Part shown: piece after piece, positions 41,600-51,916 of the stretch | Layout of the letters: the number at the start of each line of letters is the position of its first letter | Numbering within the stretch: the stretch's first letter is position 1 | Source: Botryococcus braunii | Taxonomy: Eukaryota > Chlorophyta > Trebouxiophyceae | Direction of reading: 5' to 3' | DNA: 64,000 nucleotides | Assembly (NCBI GenBank): GCA_002005505.1 | Contig: KV908546.1 | Coordinates: 203,922 to 267,921 of the forward strand | Made by a program: the position numbers and the translations under genes | Notes under the pieces: model-generated | What the model was told of the DNA's origin: nothing | The model's database searches: none | What the model saw: the letters and a program-made list of their open reading frames with translations, nothing else

Positions 41600-44500
41600 A
41601 TGACAAAAAGGGGCAAAGAAAAGGAAAGTAGCAGTGAAACAGCAATGTCTCAACCTGGAGAAGTCAGTGGGGCCACTCCAGGGCAGTCTATGACCGGGAC
41701 ACAATCAGCCACTGCAGAACCAAAGGTGGAGATTGACAAGGCAGCCTACATCCCCAATACCTCTAATCCAAAGATGACTGTCATGCTTGATGATGGAGGG
41801 CGCAATTTTGAATTTTGGTATGAAAATTTGGAGGCGTGCGCAAACACCAAGGGGGTCAGAGCGGCTTTGGAGAGGCCAATGCCAGGGTCGGTGGAGAACT
41901 CAGCCATCAAGCAGTGGCTGATCCAGTCAGTTCCAGTCATCTGGCATTCTCAGATCTCATGCCACAAAGCAGCGTTCGACTTCATCGCGTGGGTGAAGAA
42001 CAGTCACACTGGAGGGAGCAACCAAGACATCAACCTTGAGTGGTACAAGGAAATGGAGCAGGGCATCAAGACAGGGGAGACACTCAAGGTCTACCTCTAC
42101 AGAATGATGGATCTGGCTACAAGTCTCAGAAACAACGCGTTCATCCTCTTGGACCACAATGTTGGGGAGCTGATGGTGAAGGGCCTCCCTCCTGTGCTGA
42201 GGCTCGAGTCCCTGGAGGTTATGGCAACCGACAAGCCGCCATTGGAGCTGATTCAAAGAATCCTGCGCGCCGCAGCCAGCCGTGGGTACAAGGACCCACC
42301 TGCAGAGGGAACACCTCAGGCCATGGCAGCTGCAGCAGTGGCTGGTCCCTCTGGGGGGGTAGCTGGAGCGTCATCAAGCGCTGGAGCTGCACCAGGAGTG
42401 GGAGCAGTACCGGGAGTTGGAGCAGCACTACCAGCAAACGAACAGCCTCCCGCTGGCCCCTCTGCAACTACTTTTGGTGGCAGGGGGCGTGGAGCTGGCA
42501 GGGCAAGAAGGCCCAGAGAGGAGCTTACATGCCACTTCTGCAAGGCAAAGGGCCACTTCATGACTGACTGCGGACCGCTCAGGCAGCTGCAGGCTCTGCA
42601 TCAAAACATGCAAGCGGCAAGCGTTGGGCCTGCAGCTTACTGGGGCCAGGGAGGCCCACAGTCGTCTCCTCAAGCCTGGTGGGACCATGGATCTGGCCGG
42701 GGTGGCCCGCCTTCATCCGCTTCCAGCCCTGGACCTCCTTCAGCATATAACTATCCAACAAGTCAACACACGTTTCCGGGGTGGCATTTACCACCTCCAC
42801 CCCCTCCTTCTGGTGAGGCGATGTTTATCTCTCTCAATGTGCTTGCCCCAACTTCGCATGGAGCTAGCAGCACATCTTGGTTAATAGATAGTGGTGCCTC
42901 TGTGCATATAGTCAATGATCTCTCATTGCTCCATAATCCAGTTATGCATAGACAGCCTCTTCCTCTGCACTTGGCAACCTCAGACGCCAAGGGAGGAATC
43001 ATTGCATCTGGGTCTGTATGCCTTGTGAATGCAAGGCACGAAGTATTCTGGCTGCACAATGTGCAGTGTGTTCCTTCTGCGCATACCAACCTCATTTCAG
43101 TCACTGGTGCAATTCAGGATGGAGCATCTTTCCTGACTGACACTGCAGGTGGTTACACAGCCATGAAGGGACCTGAAGGGTGGTGTGGAGATATCACCCG
43201 CGCACGAGGTCTGTTTTTTTTGGAGTTTGTTAGTCCTGTCAGAGGGCAGCAAGTTGGCTGCAGACATATTGATCACATGGCTGAGGCATCTCATCTTAGG
43301 AAAGGACACGTGTGTAGCGAGAGATCTCTGTGGCATGCTAGGTTAGGTCATCCTGGTGCCAGCAGCATGCAGAGGTTCTCCAAGGAAGATCTGGTTACAG
43401 GAATCAATATCTCCCTTGCTCCCTGCTCTGAGTGCCCCAAGCACTGTGAATCGTGTATACAAGGGAAACACTCCAGACCTCCTTTCCCTGTATCTTCCAG
43501 GCCTGCACATCACCCACTCGATAGAGTCCATGTGGATACTGTGGGTCCCATATCACCTCCTGCCATCACAGGTGAACGATATTGGGTCACTGTAGTGGAT
43601 GAAAGTTCACACCAAGTTGCCTCCCTGCCTGTGAAGTCAAAGGATTGCATCCCAAAGGCTGTGATAGACCTGCTCCGTTTTTGGCAGACCCAACGAGGCA
43701 CGGTTGTGAAGTGTGTGAGGACTGACAGGGGTTCAGAGTTCCTGAACCAGCAATTCAAAGAGTTTTGTGCTCAGCAGGGCACTAAGATGGAGTCCTCAGC
43801 GCCCTACACGCCTCAGCAGAATGGGGTGGCAGAGAGGATGAATAGGACCCTGAAGGAGCGAACAAGGACTCTGTTGGTCCATGCTGCAGCAGACCCCTCC
43901 CTTTGGAAGGAGGCGCTTGAGACAGCTACCCTCCTCTACAATGTGGGTCCTACTTCAGGCAGGTCCCTGACCCCCATGGAATTATTCTTTGGTGTCAAAC
44001 CTGATGTGTCTGTGCTGCGCACGTTTGGCTGTGTAGCCCATGTGCACATTCCCAGTGGCCAAAGGTCTGTTTTTGGGCCCAAGACCATCCCTGGGATGTT
44101 TACTGGTTATTGTCCCCAGTCTAAAGCGTATCGTGTGTACGTGGGGAATGGAGTGTGGAAGGAGAGTAGGGACGTCAGCTTTATCGAGCACTTGAGGGGG
44201 GCTGAGAGAGTGGGTCTATCAAAGGTCCAGCCTGGGTCTGTCTATGATTCTAGGATATCACCCCCCCTTGGCAGTGAGAATCTGGCAACGCCTCAAGCAA
44301 TTCCCTCTGCTGCTCCACCCACGTTCTGGGATGAGGAGGATGACCATGGAGTGGAGACGCTTTCCACTGGGGCTCCTGGGACCTCTGGACTCTGTGCTGG
44401 GGATCAGTCTGGAGACGGGACTACAGCAGCACATGACCAAGGAAACCCCACCAGCCTGGATTCTACTGTTGGGACCCCAGAACCATCTCAGCACTCGTGG

Positions 44501-46813
44501 TCGGTGCTTGAGCATATGCAGAATCTGGCCAGGGGGGGTGTAGAAACTCAATCCCAGGTAGAAAAAATGCAGAAGGTACAAGAGGGGTTGCGAATGCAGG
44601 GGAAGTCACAAATTCCCCTTCCTCCAGGGACCACCCTTACAAGGGAGCAGCGTTATGTACAGCGCGTGGCTAGGAGAGAGCATTCTGACATCCCATTGCA
44701 TGCCCCTGACCCAGGTCAGGCAATTGTGAGTGAGCCAAACATGGTTGGTCTCCCTGATATGCAGGGGCAGGTTGAGACAGTCGAGGCTATGTTCGGTGCA
44801 GATGTAAGAGATGAGAGCAGTGGGTTAGACATGCCAGCAGTAGGGGAAGCTGGTGCCCAATCCCAGTCACTGGCTAGTCATGCTTATGGTGTGCAGGCTG
44901 ACATTGTAGGCGCAGCTCAGGCAAGTCTGGGTAGTGTGCCCAAGTGTGAGTCCAGGAGAGAGAGAGAGCTGCTGCTCCCCTCTGCATTGCGGAAGGTGCG
45001 AGAATGTAAGGGTGCTGCACATGAGTCCAGTAGTCAAGGAGAGAGAGAGAGACTTGAGAAGGAATCAGATAATCCCGGCAGTACTGCCCAGTCCCAGCAT
45101 AAGGTACATAATGTACCTTATTCTGGCAACCAGGGAGAGAGAGAGAGAGAAGGGAACAGCATCAGTAAGGCTGACAGCCCTGCTGCACCACAGCATAAGG
45201 TACAGAGTGTACCTTCTGTCACGTTGGGAAAAGTTCACGTGCCCTCAAACTTGAGGGAAGCCCAGCGCTCACCTCAGTGGGAGTTTTGGCAGCAGGCAAT
45301 GCAAGAGGAGATGGAGTCTTTAGACACCCATGAGGTTATGCAGTATGTGGAAAGACCCCATGGGCAGAAAGTTATCCCTGTTCATTGGATTTTTTCTACA
45401 AAAAACGATGCACATGGGAATGTCACTCGGTTTAAAGCAAGATTGGTTGCCCAGGGTTGCAGACAGATTCCTGGTATAGATGTTGGTGAGGTTTTTGCAC
45501 CTACCAGCAGCTATGGTGCTAGGAGAGCTGTGCTGGCAGTGGCTGCCACACAAAATCTTGAGATCCACCAAGTGGATATCAAGACAGCTTTTCTCAATGG
45601 GGAGTTGGAGGAAGAGGTCTATGTGACCCAACCACCAGGATTTGAGAATGGCAACACGAGAGTTGTGTGCAAGCTCAGGAAGGCACTCTACGGTCTTAAG
45701 CAAGCCCCACGGGCTTGGCACAAGACCTTGAGCGACAAGTTGAGCGTGATGGGGTATAGTGTGTGCAAGAGCGACGCTGGGGTATACATCAGGAGGGCCC
45801 CTGATGGTAATCTGTCGTTTATTCTTGTTTATGTCGATGATCTTCTCATAGTTGCCAGAGTGGTTGCAGAGATTGAGTGGGGGAAAGAGTTATTGAAGAA
45901 GGACTTCACCATCCATGATTTGGGAGAGGTGAATGATTTCCTGGGGTGTCAGGTCCTACGCAATAGAGTTCAGGGCACTATTTCCATGAGTTGCACTCCC
46001 AAGATTGATGCTCTTGTGGAGAAGTTTGGCGTTGCTGATGATGGACGTGGGGTTGATACCCCCATGTCCAAGGACTTCGTGGCTAGCAGCAGACCCGAGT
46101 CCTCAGATGGTATGTCACATGGGGCTGGTACCCCTCTGCCACCTGGTCATCGATACTGCGAGTTAATTGGATCGTTACTGTACATAGCCAATACGACCCG
46201 GCCTGACATTTCTCAGGCTGTTGGAGTGTTGTCAAGGTATAGAATGACACCCACTACCTCACACTGGAATGAGGCCATTCGAGTGCTGAAGTACTTGAGA
46301 GATACCAGAGAGTTAGCTCTTACTCTGGGTGGAAAGGGCCCTGAGCTAGAAGGCTATGTTGATGCCGACTATGCTGGGGACCTGGACCACAGGTATTCCA
46401 CCACTGGCTATGTTCTATCAGTCTATGGTAGTGCCGTGGTTTGGGGAAGCAAGAAGCAGAGCTCAGTTGCTACCTCAACTGTGCAAGCTGAGTTTATGGC
46501 AGCTGGCCATATTGTGAAGGAAGCCAACTGGCTAAGGGGCTTCTTGGAAGAGATAGGGGCTGCACCTTGGAGGGTCAAAATTTTCTGTGACAACCAAGGA
46601 TGCATTTCTAATTTACGGAACCCCCTGTATTCCAAATTCACAAAGCACGTTGCAGTAAGCTTCCACTACGCTAGGGAAGCTATGGCACTTGGGCAGGTAG
46701 ATATCCTCTATGTGGAATCTGCACGCAATGTGGCTGACATTATGACCAAGCCACTTGCCAAGCCCGTGTTTGTTGGTCATCGTGATTCACTAGGTTTGAG
46801 AAGATACACTTAA
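41600..46813 (+). CDS. C4 gag-pol polyprotein (Ty1/copia)
   Basis: Intact 1,737-residue polyprotein. The start may be TTG-flanked by ATG 41600 (MTKRGKEKES). Gag capsid (about 60-240), Ala/Pro-rich linker, CCHC knuckle CHFCKAKGHFMTDC (~310), Pro-rich stretch, protease WLIDSGASVH (~430), pre-integrase WHARLGHPG and CESCIQGKH, integrase D (~643), TDRGSEF (~707), GVAERMNR (~743), then a long low-complexity spacer (about 880-1190) carrying RERERE tracts, RT with DIKTAFLNGEL, LYGLKQAPRAWH and YVDDLLIV (~1411), RNase H with DADYAGDLDHRYSTTGY and CDNQGC (~1664), ending ADIMTKPLAKP. All catalytic residues are present, so it is potentially autonomous. Polypurine tract GCAAGGGGAAG precedes the 3' LTR. 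Confidence 0.97.
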   Translation: MTKRGKEKESSSETAMSQPGEVSGATPGQSMTGTQSATAEPKVEIDKAAYIPNTSNPKMTVMLDDGGRNFEFWYENLEACANTKGVRAALERPMPGSVENSAIKQWLIQSVPVIWHSQISCHKAAFDFIAWVKNSHTGGSNQDINLEWYKEMEQGIKTGETLKVYLYRMMDLATSLRNNAFILLDHNVGELMVKGLPPVLRLESLEVMATDKPPLELIQRILRAAASRGYKDPPAEGTPQAMAAAAVAGPSGGVAGASSSAGAAPGVGAVPGVGAALPANEQPPAGPSATTFGGRGRGAGRARRPREELTCHFCKAKGHFMTDCGPLRQLQALHQNMQAASVGPAAYWGQGGPQSSPQAWWDHGSGRGGPPSSASSPGPPSAYNYPTSQHTFPGWHLPPPPPPSGEAMFISLNVLAPTSHGASSTSWLIDSGASVHIVNDLSLLHNPVMHRQPLPLHLATSDAKGGIIASGSVCLVNARHEVFWLHNVQCVPSAHTNLISVTGAIQDGASFLTDTAGGYTAMKGPEGWCGDITRARGLFFLEFVSPVRGQQVGCRHIDHMAEASHLRKGHVCSERSLWHARLGHPGASSMQRFSKEDLVTGINISLAPCSECPKHCESCIQGKHSRPPFPVSSRPAHHPLDRVHVDTVGPISPPAITGERYWVTVVDESSHQVASLPVKSKDCIPKAVIDLLRFWQTQRGTVVKCVRTDRGSEFLNQQFKEFCAQQGTKMESSAPYTPQQNGVAERMNRTLKERTRTLLVHAAADPSLWKEALETATLLYNVGPTSGRSLTPMELFFGVKPDVSVLRTFGCVAHVHIPSGQRSVFGPKTIPGMFTGYCPQSKAYRVYVGNGVWKESRDVSFIEHLRGAERVGLSKVQPGSVYDSRISPPLGSENLATPQAIPSAAPPTFWDEEDDHGVETLSTGAPGTSGLCAGDQSGDGTTAAHDQGNPTSLDSTVGTPEPSQHSWSVLEHMQNLARGGVETQSQVEKMQKVQEGLRMQGKSQIPLPPGTTLTREQRYVQRVARREHSDIPLHAPDPGQAIVSEPNMVGLPDMQGQVETVEAMFGADVRDESSGLDMPAVGEAGAQSQSLASHAYGVQADIVGAAQASLGSVPKCESRRERELLLPSALRKVRECKGAAHESSSQGERERLEKESDNPGSTAQSQHKVHNVPYSGNQGEREREGNSISKADSPAAPQHKVQSVPSVTLGKVHVPSNLREAQRSPQWEFWQQAMQEEMESLDTHEVMQYVERPHGQKVIPVHWIFSTKNDAHGNVTRFKARLVAQGCRQIPGIDVGEVFAPTSSYGARRAVLAVAATQNLEIHQVDIKTAFLNGELEEEVYVTQPPGFENGNTRVVCKLRKALYGLKQAPRAWHKTLSDKLSVMGYSVCKSDAGVYIRRAPDGNLSFILVYVDDLLIVARVVAEIEWGKELLKKDFTIHDLGEVNDFLGCQVLRNRVQGTISMSCTPKIDALVEKFGVADDGRGVDTPMSKDFVASSRPESSDGMSHGAGTPLPPGHRYCELIGSLLYIANTTRPDISQAVGVLSRYRMTPTTSHWNEAIRVLKYLRDTRELALTLGGKGPELEGYVDADYAGDLDHRYSTTGYVLSVYGSAVVWGSKKQSSVATSTVQAEFMAAGHIVKEANWLRGFLEEIGAAPWRVKIFCDNQGCISNLRNPLYSKFTKHVAVSFHYAREAMALGQVDILYVESARNVADIMTKPLAKPVFVGHRDSLGLRRYT

Positions 46814-46833
46814 AGCATGCAGGCAAGGGGAAG

Positions 46834-47527
46834 TGTTGAGTTCTGAACATTATTATTGAATGCCTTGTGCTTTAAGTGATCTTCATGTGTGCACTATTAG
46901 GATATGGGTCCATTGAGAACATAAGGTACCTTGAGACACGGCAGTTTCTGGACGTTTTCGAACATAAGGTACAATCCTATCTAGATCACACGTTTGTCGG
47001 ATGAACTCTTAAGGCTGCCCCACCGGAGTGAATACCAACTGGTTGTGAAAGATGCTGGGCATCACCAGATGCTAGTCTTGTCCGACAGTTGTGTGTGGCA
47101 CTCAGCAGACAGTCGTACGGACTGTAGCTGGAGTAACTTCGTCTATTGACGACCTGTCTGCTTTGTACAGGTACGGTGCGGCAGTGTGTGTTGTATCATT
47201 GTTGCTATTGTGAGAGTGAACAAGCTTAGTGTACCCTGTAGTCACTCAAACAGATAAGGGACAGTGACTTCAGGGAGTATAGGCATGTACTTGAACGTAG
47301 CCGTCTAGAGCCTTATCTAGTGATTGCTTGATCGGTGCTTGTGTACAAGATAATGATGTAACGGAACTGGTTGTGAAAGATGCTGGGCATCACCAGATGC
47401 TAGTCTTGTCCGACAGTTGTGTGTGGCACTCAGCAGACTGTCGTACGGACTGTAGCTGGAGTAACTTCGTCTATTGACGACCTGTCTGCTTTGTACAGGG
47501 AAAGCCGATTGCCCATAACCTTTCACA
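46834..47527 (+). repeat. C4 3' LTR
   Basis: 694 bp, same structure as the 5' LTR (offset 6,318). By eye the only difference noticed in the cassette is one base in copy 2 (CAGACTGTC against CAGACAGTC). CATAAGGTAC at 46920-46929 and 46963-46972. Confidence 0.95.
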
Positions 47528-50082
47528 CCGTCCCCATCCATCGAGGTTGCATTGGTCCCCTTCCCGGGGTTGGGCTCCGTGGAGACGTTGCGCTGCTGTT
47601 GTCCCTGGAGCTGTCCCTGGAGGACTGGGTTCCTGGACAACGCATCCGCAACGTTAGTCTTTCCAGGCTCCCAAACCCAAAGAATGTTGAACTCCTGCAA
47701 CTTCTCAGCCCACCGTGCCCTCCGAGGGCTTAAACCAACCTGTTGCTGAAGAAAAGTGTTACACTTATGGTCTGTGGTGACAGTGACTTGTTTCCCTAGG
47801 ACATAACATCTCCATTCCGTCAAGGCATACACTACAGCAAGTAACTCCCTCTCAGTTGCAGAATAGTTCCTTTCTGCACTATTGAGCTTCTTACTGTAAT
47901 AAGCAATGACTCGACCTTCCTGCAATAGTACAGCGCCAACCCCAAAATCACTCGCATCACAAATTACCTGGAAGGGTTTACGAAGGTCTGGCAGTGATAG
48001 TATGGGTGCCTGTATTAATGCATCCTTGAGAGCCGCAAGGGCCTCATCTTGCTCCTTTCCCCAAGTCCAAGAACTTTTGCTACTGGACAGTTTAGTCAAA
48101 GGTGCAGCAAGTGAGCTGAACCCCTGAATAAATTTTCGAAAATAATTTGCAAGCCCCAAAAATCTACGCACGTCGGTGACGTTTTGGGGTGTGGGCCAAT
48201 CCTTGACTACCTCCACCTTTTGGGGGTCCACTTTCAGTCCATCCTTGCCAATGATATGCCCGAGGTATTTGAGTTCTGAGCATAAGAATTCACATTTGGC
48301 AAGTTTTGCAAACAATTCCTTTTCCCGAAGGCGTTGGAACACCTTCCGAAGATGAGCATAATGCTCCTCTTCATCCCGACTGAAAATTAGAACATCGTCA
48401 AGGTACACTACCACAAACCCTTCCCTTATGAAATCATGAAAGATTTCATTCATTAGGCGTTGAAAGGTAGCGGGGGCGTTGGTGAGTCCAAAAGGAAGCA
48501 CTAAGAACTCATACAGCCCAAAGGGTGTACGAAACGCTGTTTTAGGAATGTCTTCCTCCTTTAGCCTTACTTGATGATAACCACTGAGGAGGTCCAGACT
48601 TGAGAAAATCTTAGCACCTTTAAGTTTATCAAGCAAGTCGTCTATGCGAGGGAGAGGGTACCTATCATGAATGGTGATTTTATTTAATGCCCTGTAGTCT
48701 ATAACCATTCGGTATGTGCCCTCCTTCTTCCTCACAAACAAGACCGGTGAAGCATATGGTGAACATGAGGGGCGTATGTGTCCCTTAGAAAGTAGTTCAT
48801 CCACAGTTCGCTCACATTCCTCAGTTTCTTCCACGGACAAGCGGTAAGCAGGACGGTTTGGAGGAGTTATTCCTTCCTGCACATTAATAGTGTGATAGAC
48901 TTGTCGGTGTGGGGGTAGTCCTGGTAGCCCATTTGGAAAAATGTCCTTGTACTCCCGGAGCAAGTGTGCTAGCCGCTCAGGCTTTTTTACACAAATTTCC
49001 TCTAGAGGGTCCGAAGGCTTACCCGTGGTGACCTCGGATTCTCCCTCTTCCTCTTCCTTTTCCTCTTCCCTTTCCTCTTCCTCTTCCACTTCCTTCTCCA
49101 CTTCTAGGCAACTCTCCATATCCGGGGCCGTGCCCGAGGTATCCCCCGGCGCAGAGTTGTGTAAGGAAGTCCCGGATGACTCCGTCGAGGGGTCGTCCAT
49201 ATCCACCAAAGGTGGCATCTCTTCCTGTTCATCCCAACCAACATGTTCATCCTTGGCCATGACATTGAACAAGCAGGTTTTCCAATGATCCCGTTTCCCT
49301 TTCCTGGTGTTTCCTAATTTGATTCCCCATCCCAACTTCTTTCCCAAGCCTTTTCCATGTTTGTTTAACAAGACCCATTTGTTATTGTGTCTAATATGAG
49401 CCTTGCCAGCTCTCACATTAACATTAGCATGTCGTGGTGCTAGCCAATCCTGTCCCAAAATTATGTCAATTCCTTCCATTATTGAGTCACACACAAGAAA
49501 GGAGTGTCTCGTAATGATAGATGGAGCAAACCGGACACTCAAATCCACTTTCCCATTTGTGTGTGTTACTGTCCCATCAGCAAGTGTGACGGGTGAAGTC
49601 CTCTTGTTATACCTCAAACCTTGCAAAACTTTTTCCCGGACAAAAGAGTGTGTGGCCCCGGTGTCCATTAAAGCTTTACATTGTTGTCCCCTTGCCATGA
49701 CAGGAAATGTGAGGTTAAGAGGTGCAGCACTTGACGTTGAACCCAACTGACAAGATGCTTTGGGTGCTGCATAAGCTAAAACAAAGGAAAAAGGAAATGT
49801 ACATTGCTGTCCTTGAAAAGAAAAGCATTCCCCTTTTGAGCCCCTAGCAAGAATTTTCAGGTTTGCGCGAGAGCGTAACCGCAAAAAGAAACTCCTACTT
49901 TTCCACACCTTCTGGCCTATCACAAAGCATGCACTGACTTGTGAGTTTTCTTTTCGTTCAGCAAGAAAAGATTCAATACAAGTCTCAGCTTTGTGTTTGC
50001 CAGGAACAATCAGAGGTGTATTCCAACTTCCCAAGGACTTCTGAACAAGAAAAGTTAAATATGAAAAACAAATTTCATTCAT
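47528..50082 (-). CDS. G2 pol, part 1: protease, RT, RNase H
   Basis: Pol opens with an ATG 2 nt after the gag stop (TAGtcATG). Retropepsin KALMDTGATHSF and IILGQDWLAP, acidic linker, RT (VIDYRALNK, LPFGLTNAPATFQ, YLDDVLIFS) and RNase H (CDASDFGVGA, YYSKKLN, ATERELLAVVYAL, TDHKCNTF, NVADALSR). At 47532 C4 begins; the frame resumes at 40510 as integrase. The part of the open frame left of 47528 is C4 LTR. No lesion is seen in the joined frame. Confidence 0.95.
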
Positions 50083-50084
50083 GA

Positions 50085-51323
50085 CTAATCTTGTTTAGGG
50101 CCCTTGCCCTTCCCTTTCCCTTTCCAATGTTTTCCCTTGTTAAATCCCTTAGGCCCAATGTGTGAGGGAGGTGAAACACCTTGCAGTGGTGCTGCCACTG
50201 GTTGATTGTTTCCTTGCCTCGGATAGAATCCAGGCTGAAAATTTGATGGGGTGTGCCCACTAGCTTGAGCTTTGGCAGCTAGATATTGCTTTTTAGCAAC
50301 ACACTGCCATGACTCGTGGCCTAGTTTATGACAAAAATAGCATTCCCTATCCTTTGGAATAGAGGTTCTAGAATCAATTTTTCTCCCGGACCCAAAAGGG
50401 GGTGCTCCCACCAAACCCAAGGAAGGTGGTGCAGGGGGCTGTTGTTCCACCACTCCTGCTGCCACTTGAGGTGTCTGGGTGTAGACCCTCTTCCTCTTGG
50501 GTCCCTGTGCATCCACATATGTGCTTTTGAGACTTGCCTCATATTTAACAACATAAGTGCAAATGTCTTCCAGATCAGTGAAAGGACTGCCTGTTGCAGG
50601 GTTCACAGTGCATGCAAGTTTGAGAGGAGTATTAAGACCCTTGGTAAAAAGATGTAACTGGTCTTGCATGGCTATTTGATAGTCAACCTCTACATCTGCT
50701 AAGAGAGACATAAATCTTTCAATATATCTCTCGACAGTCTCATTTCCTTGAAAGACTTTGTCTAATTTTGCCCTGGCAATGGCCACTGTGTCTGTGGAAT
50801 CATATCTTTTAACCATAAAAGTTTTAAAATCCTTCCATTCCAATGTATGCTCATGTATCCCTTCCTTTTCTAGTTTCCTTACATGTGTGTCCCAAACTTT
50901 TGTGGGTCTTTCTTCCATCAATTGCACTCCCAAGGCCACCCACTTTCCTGCAGGCACATTGGTTAGTTTTGCATAGCCTTCCAACTTCCTTGCAAAATAG
51001 CAAAAAGATCCCCTCTTTCCCGAAAACAAAGAAGGAGGAGTTGCTCTTACTTGTCCACTAGGGCGAGGAGTCTCCTCCACCCCATCCCCTCCAACTTGCC
51101 TTTCGGCAAGAAGCTTTTCCTTAAATTCCAAAAATAACTGCTCCTTTATTTTATTGGTCAACTTGATCTTCTTTGTCTTTGGTGTGGACGGAGCGGGCGA
51201 CGGATCGCGAGATGCCCCCTCCATCAAGTCCTCTACCAGCTCCCCTGAGCTTTCCAACGCTTCCAAAAATTCTCTTTCTTCCGAAGAAAGGTTTTTAAAC
51301 TTCCCAGAAGAGGGCGGTGACAT
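50085..51323 (-). CDS. G2 gag
   Basis: 412-residue Gag: acidic N terminus, Lys-rich stretch, capsid domain (KLEGYAKLTNVPAGKWVALG, FKTFMVKRYD, ETVERYIERFMSLLADVE), CCHC knuckle CYFCHKLGHESWQC (near residue 325) and a basic KGKGKGK tail. The stop lies 2 nt before the pol ATG, in a different frame, so pol probably needs reinitiation or frameshifting. Confidence 0.93.
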   Translation of the reverse strand: MSPPSSGKFKNLSSEEREFLEALESSGELVEDLMEGASRDPSPAPSTPKTKKIKLTNKIKEQLFLEFKEKLLAERQVGGDGVEETPRPSGQVRATPPSLFSGKRGSFCYFARKLEGYAKLTNVPAGKWVALGVQLMEERPTKVWDTHVRKLEKEGIHEHTLEWKDFKTFMVKRYDSTDTVAIARAKLDKVFQGNETVERYIERFMSLLADVEVDYQIAMQDQLHLFTKGLNTPLKLACTVNPATGSPFTDLEDICTYVVKYEASLKSTYVDAQGPKRKRVYTQTPQVAAGVVEQQPPAPPSLGLVGAPPFGSGRKIDSRTSIPKDRECYFCHKLGHESWQCVAKKQYLAAKAQASGHTPSNFQPGFYPRQGNNQPVAAPLQGVSPPSHIGPKGFNKGKHWKGKGKGKGPKQD

Positions 51324-51420
51324 CTACGGCCCACATATGAGAGTTAGGACCTTCCATCGACGATCTCCCTCCTACGACTTTCCTCCTTCCACCACGCGAA
51401 AGACTTGCAGAGAACAATTC

Positions 51421-51438
51421 GGCATCTCGCCGATACCA
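51421..51438 (-). promoter_or_regulatory. G2 primer-binding site
   Basis: On minus, 2 nt after the 5' LTR, TGGTATCGGCGAGATGCC: an 18-nt match expected for the 3' end of a tRNA finishing GATACCA. It opens with the TGGTATC common to initiator-Met PBS but differs after that. It is a conventional 3'-end primer, unlike the copia elements here. Confidence 0.75.
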
Positions 51439-51440
51439 GA

Positions 51441-51916
51441 TGTCGTAGAATGCACAAGTTAGGGAGAATTTCCAAGTTGTGAGAGAGAGAGAGACAAGGC
51501 CGGATGGCCGACAAGTTGGACGCTCTTTCCAATTACAAGTAACCCCCACCTCACGGAGCTTCCACTCCCTACTTGTGGTCTACTAAGCTTCCAAATTACC
51601 TGAGTGCGTGTCTTCCCGTGGCTTACGTCTCTATCCGTTCCTTCCCGTGGTTCGTGATCGTGTGTTCACGTTCCTCCAATGGTAGCGCACTAGTCCACCA
51701 AACCTCTACAATAGTATCTAGAAAATATCCTAGAATCCTACTATGAGAGTAACGTCCATAACTATCCAATGGAATTCGACGGCTAGGAAGCCAAGGCTAG
51801 ACGCTAGGCACGTGCGTACTCGCGTTGCTCGTACGACATGTGCGCCACATGTGCGCCTAGGCTAGGGGGTAAGGGAAATGTCCAGAAATGCCGGGAAATC
51901 CCTACATTCCATCACA
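51441..51916 (-). repeat. G2 5' LTR
   Basis: 476 bp, apparently identical to 37440-37915; TSD GCTTG follows at 51917-51921. Confidence 0.97.

Larger units (their letters stand above)
40516..47527 (+). mobile_element. Ty1/copia retrotransposon C4
   Basis: Complete 7,012-bp element, TSD CCGTC (40511-40515 and 47528-47532), 694-bp LTRs that look nearly identical, intact single gag-pol ORF. It splits the pol gene of G2 between RNase H and integrase. This is the innermost proven level of the nest (C4 in G2 in C3) and one of the youngest insertions. Confidence 0.98.
37440..51916 (-). mobile_element. Ty3/gypsy chromovirus G2
   Basis: 14,477 bp including nested C4, TSD GCTTG (37435-37439 and 51917-51921), LTRs 476 bp with TGTCG...ATCACA ends. 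Separate gag and pol ORFs, with a chromodomain at the C terminus of pol. Without C4, pol is an intact frame of 1,386 codons. It sits inside the RT of C3. Confidence 0.97.

Noticed and set aside
47317..47527. Extension of G2 pol into 47317-47527
   Set aside because: This part is C4 LTR read through by chance; the real frame leaves at the CCGTC duplication and resumes at 40510.
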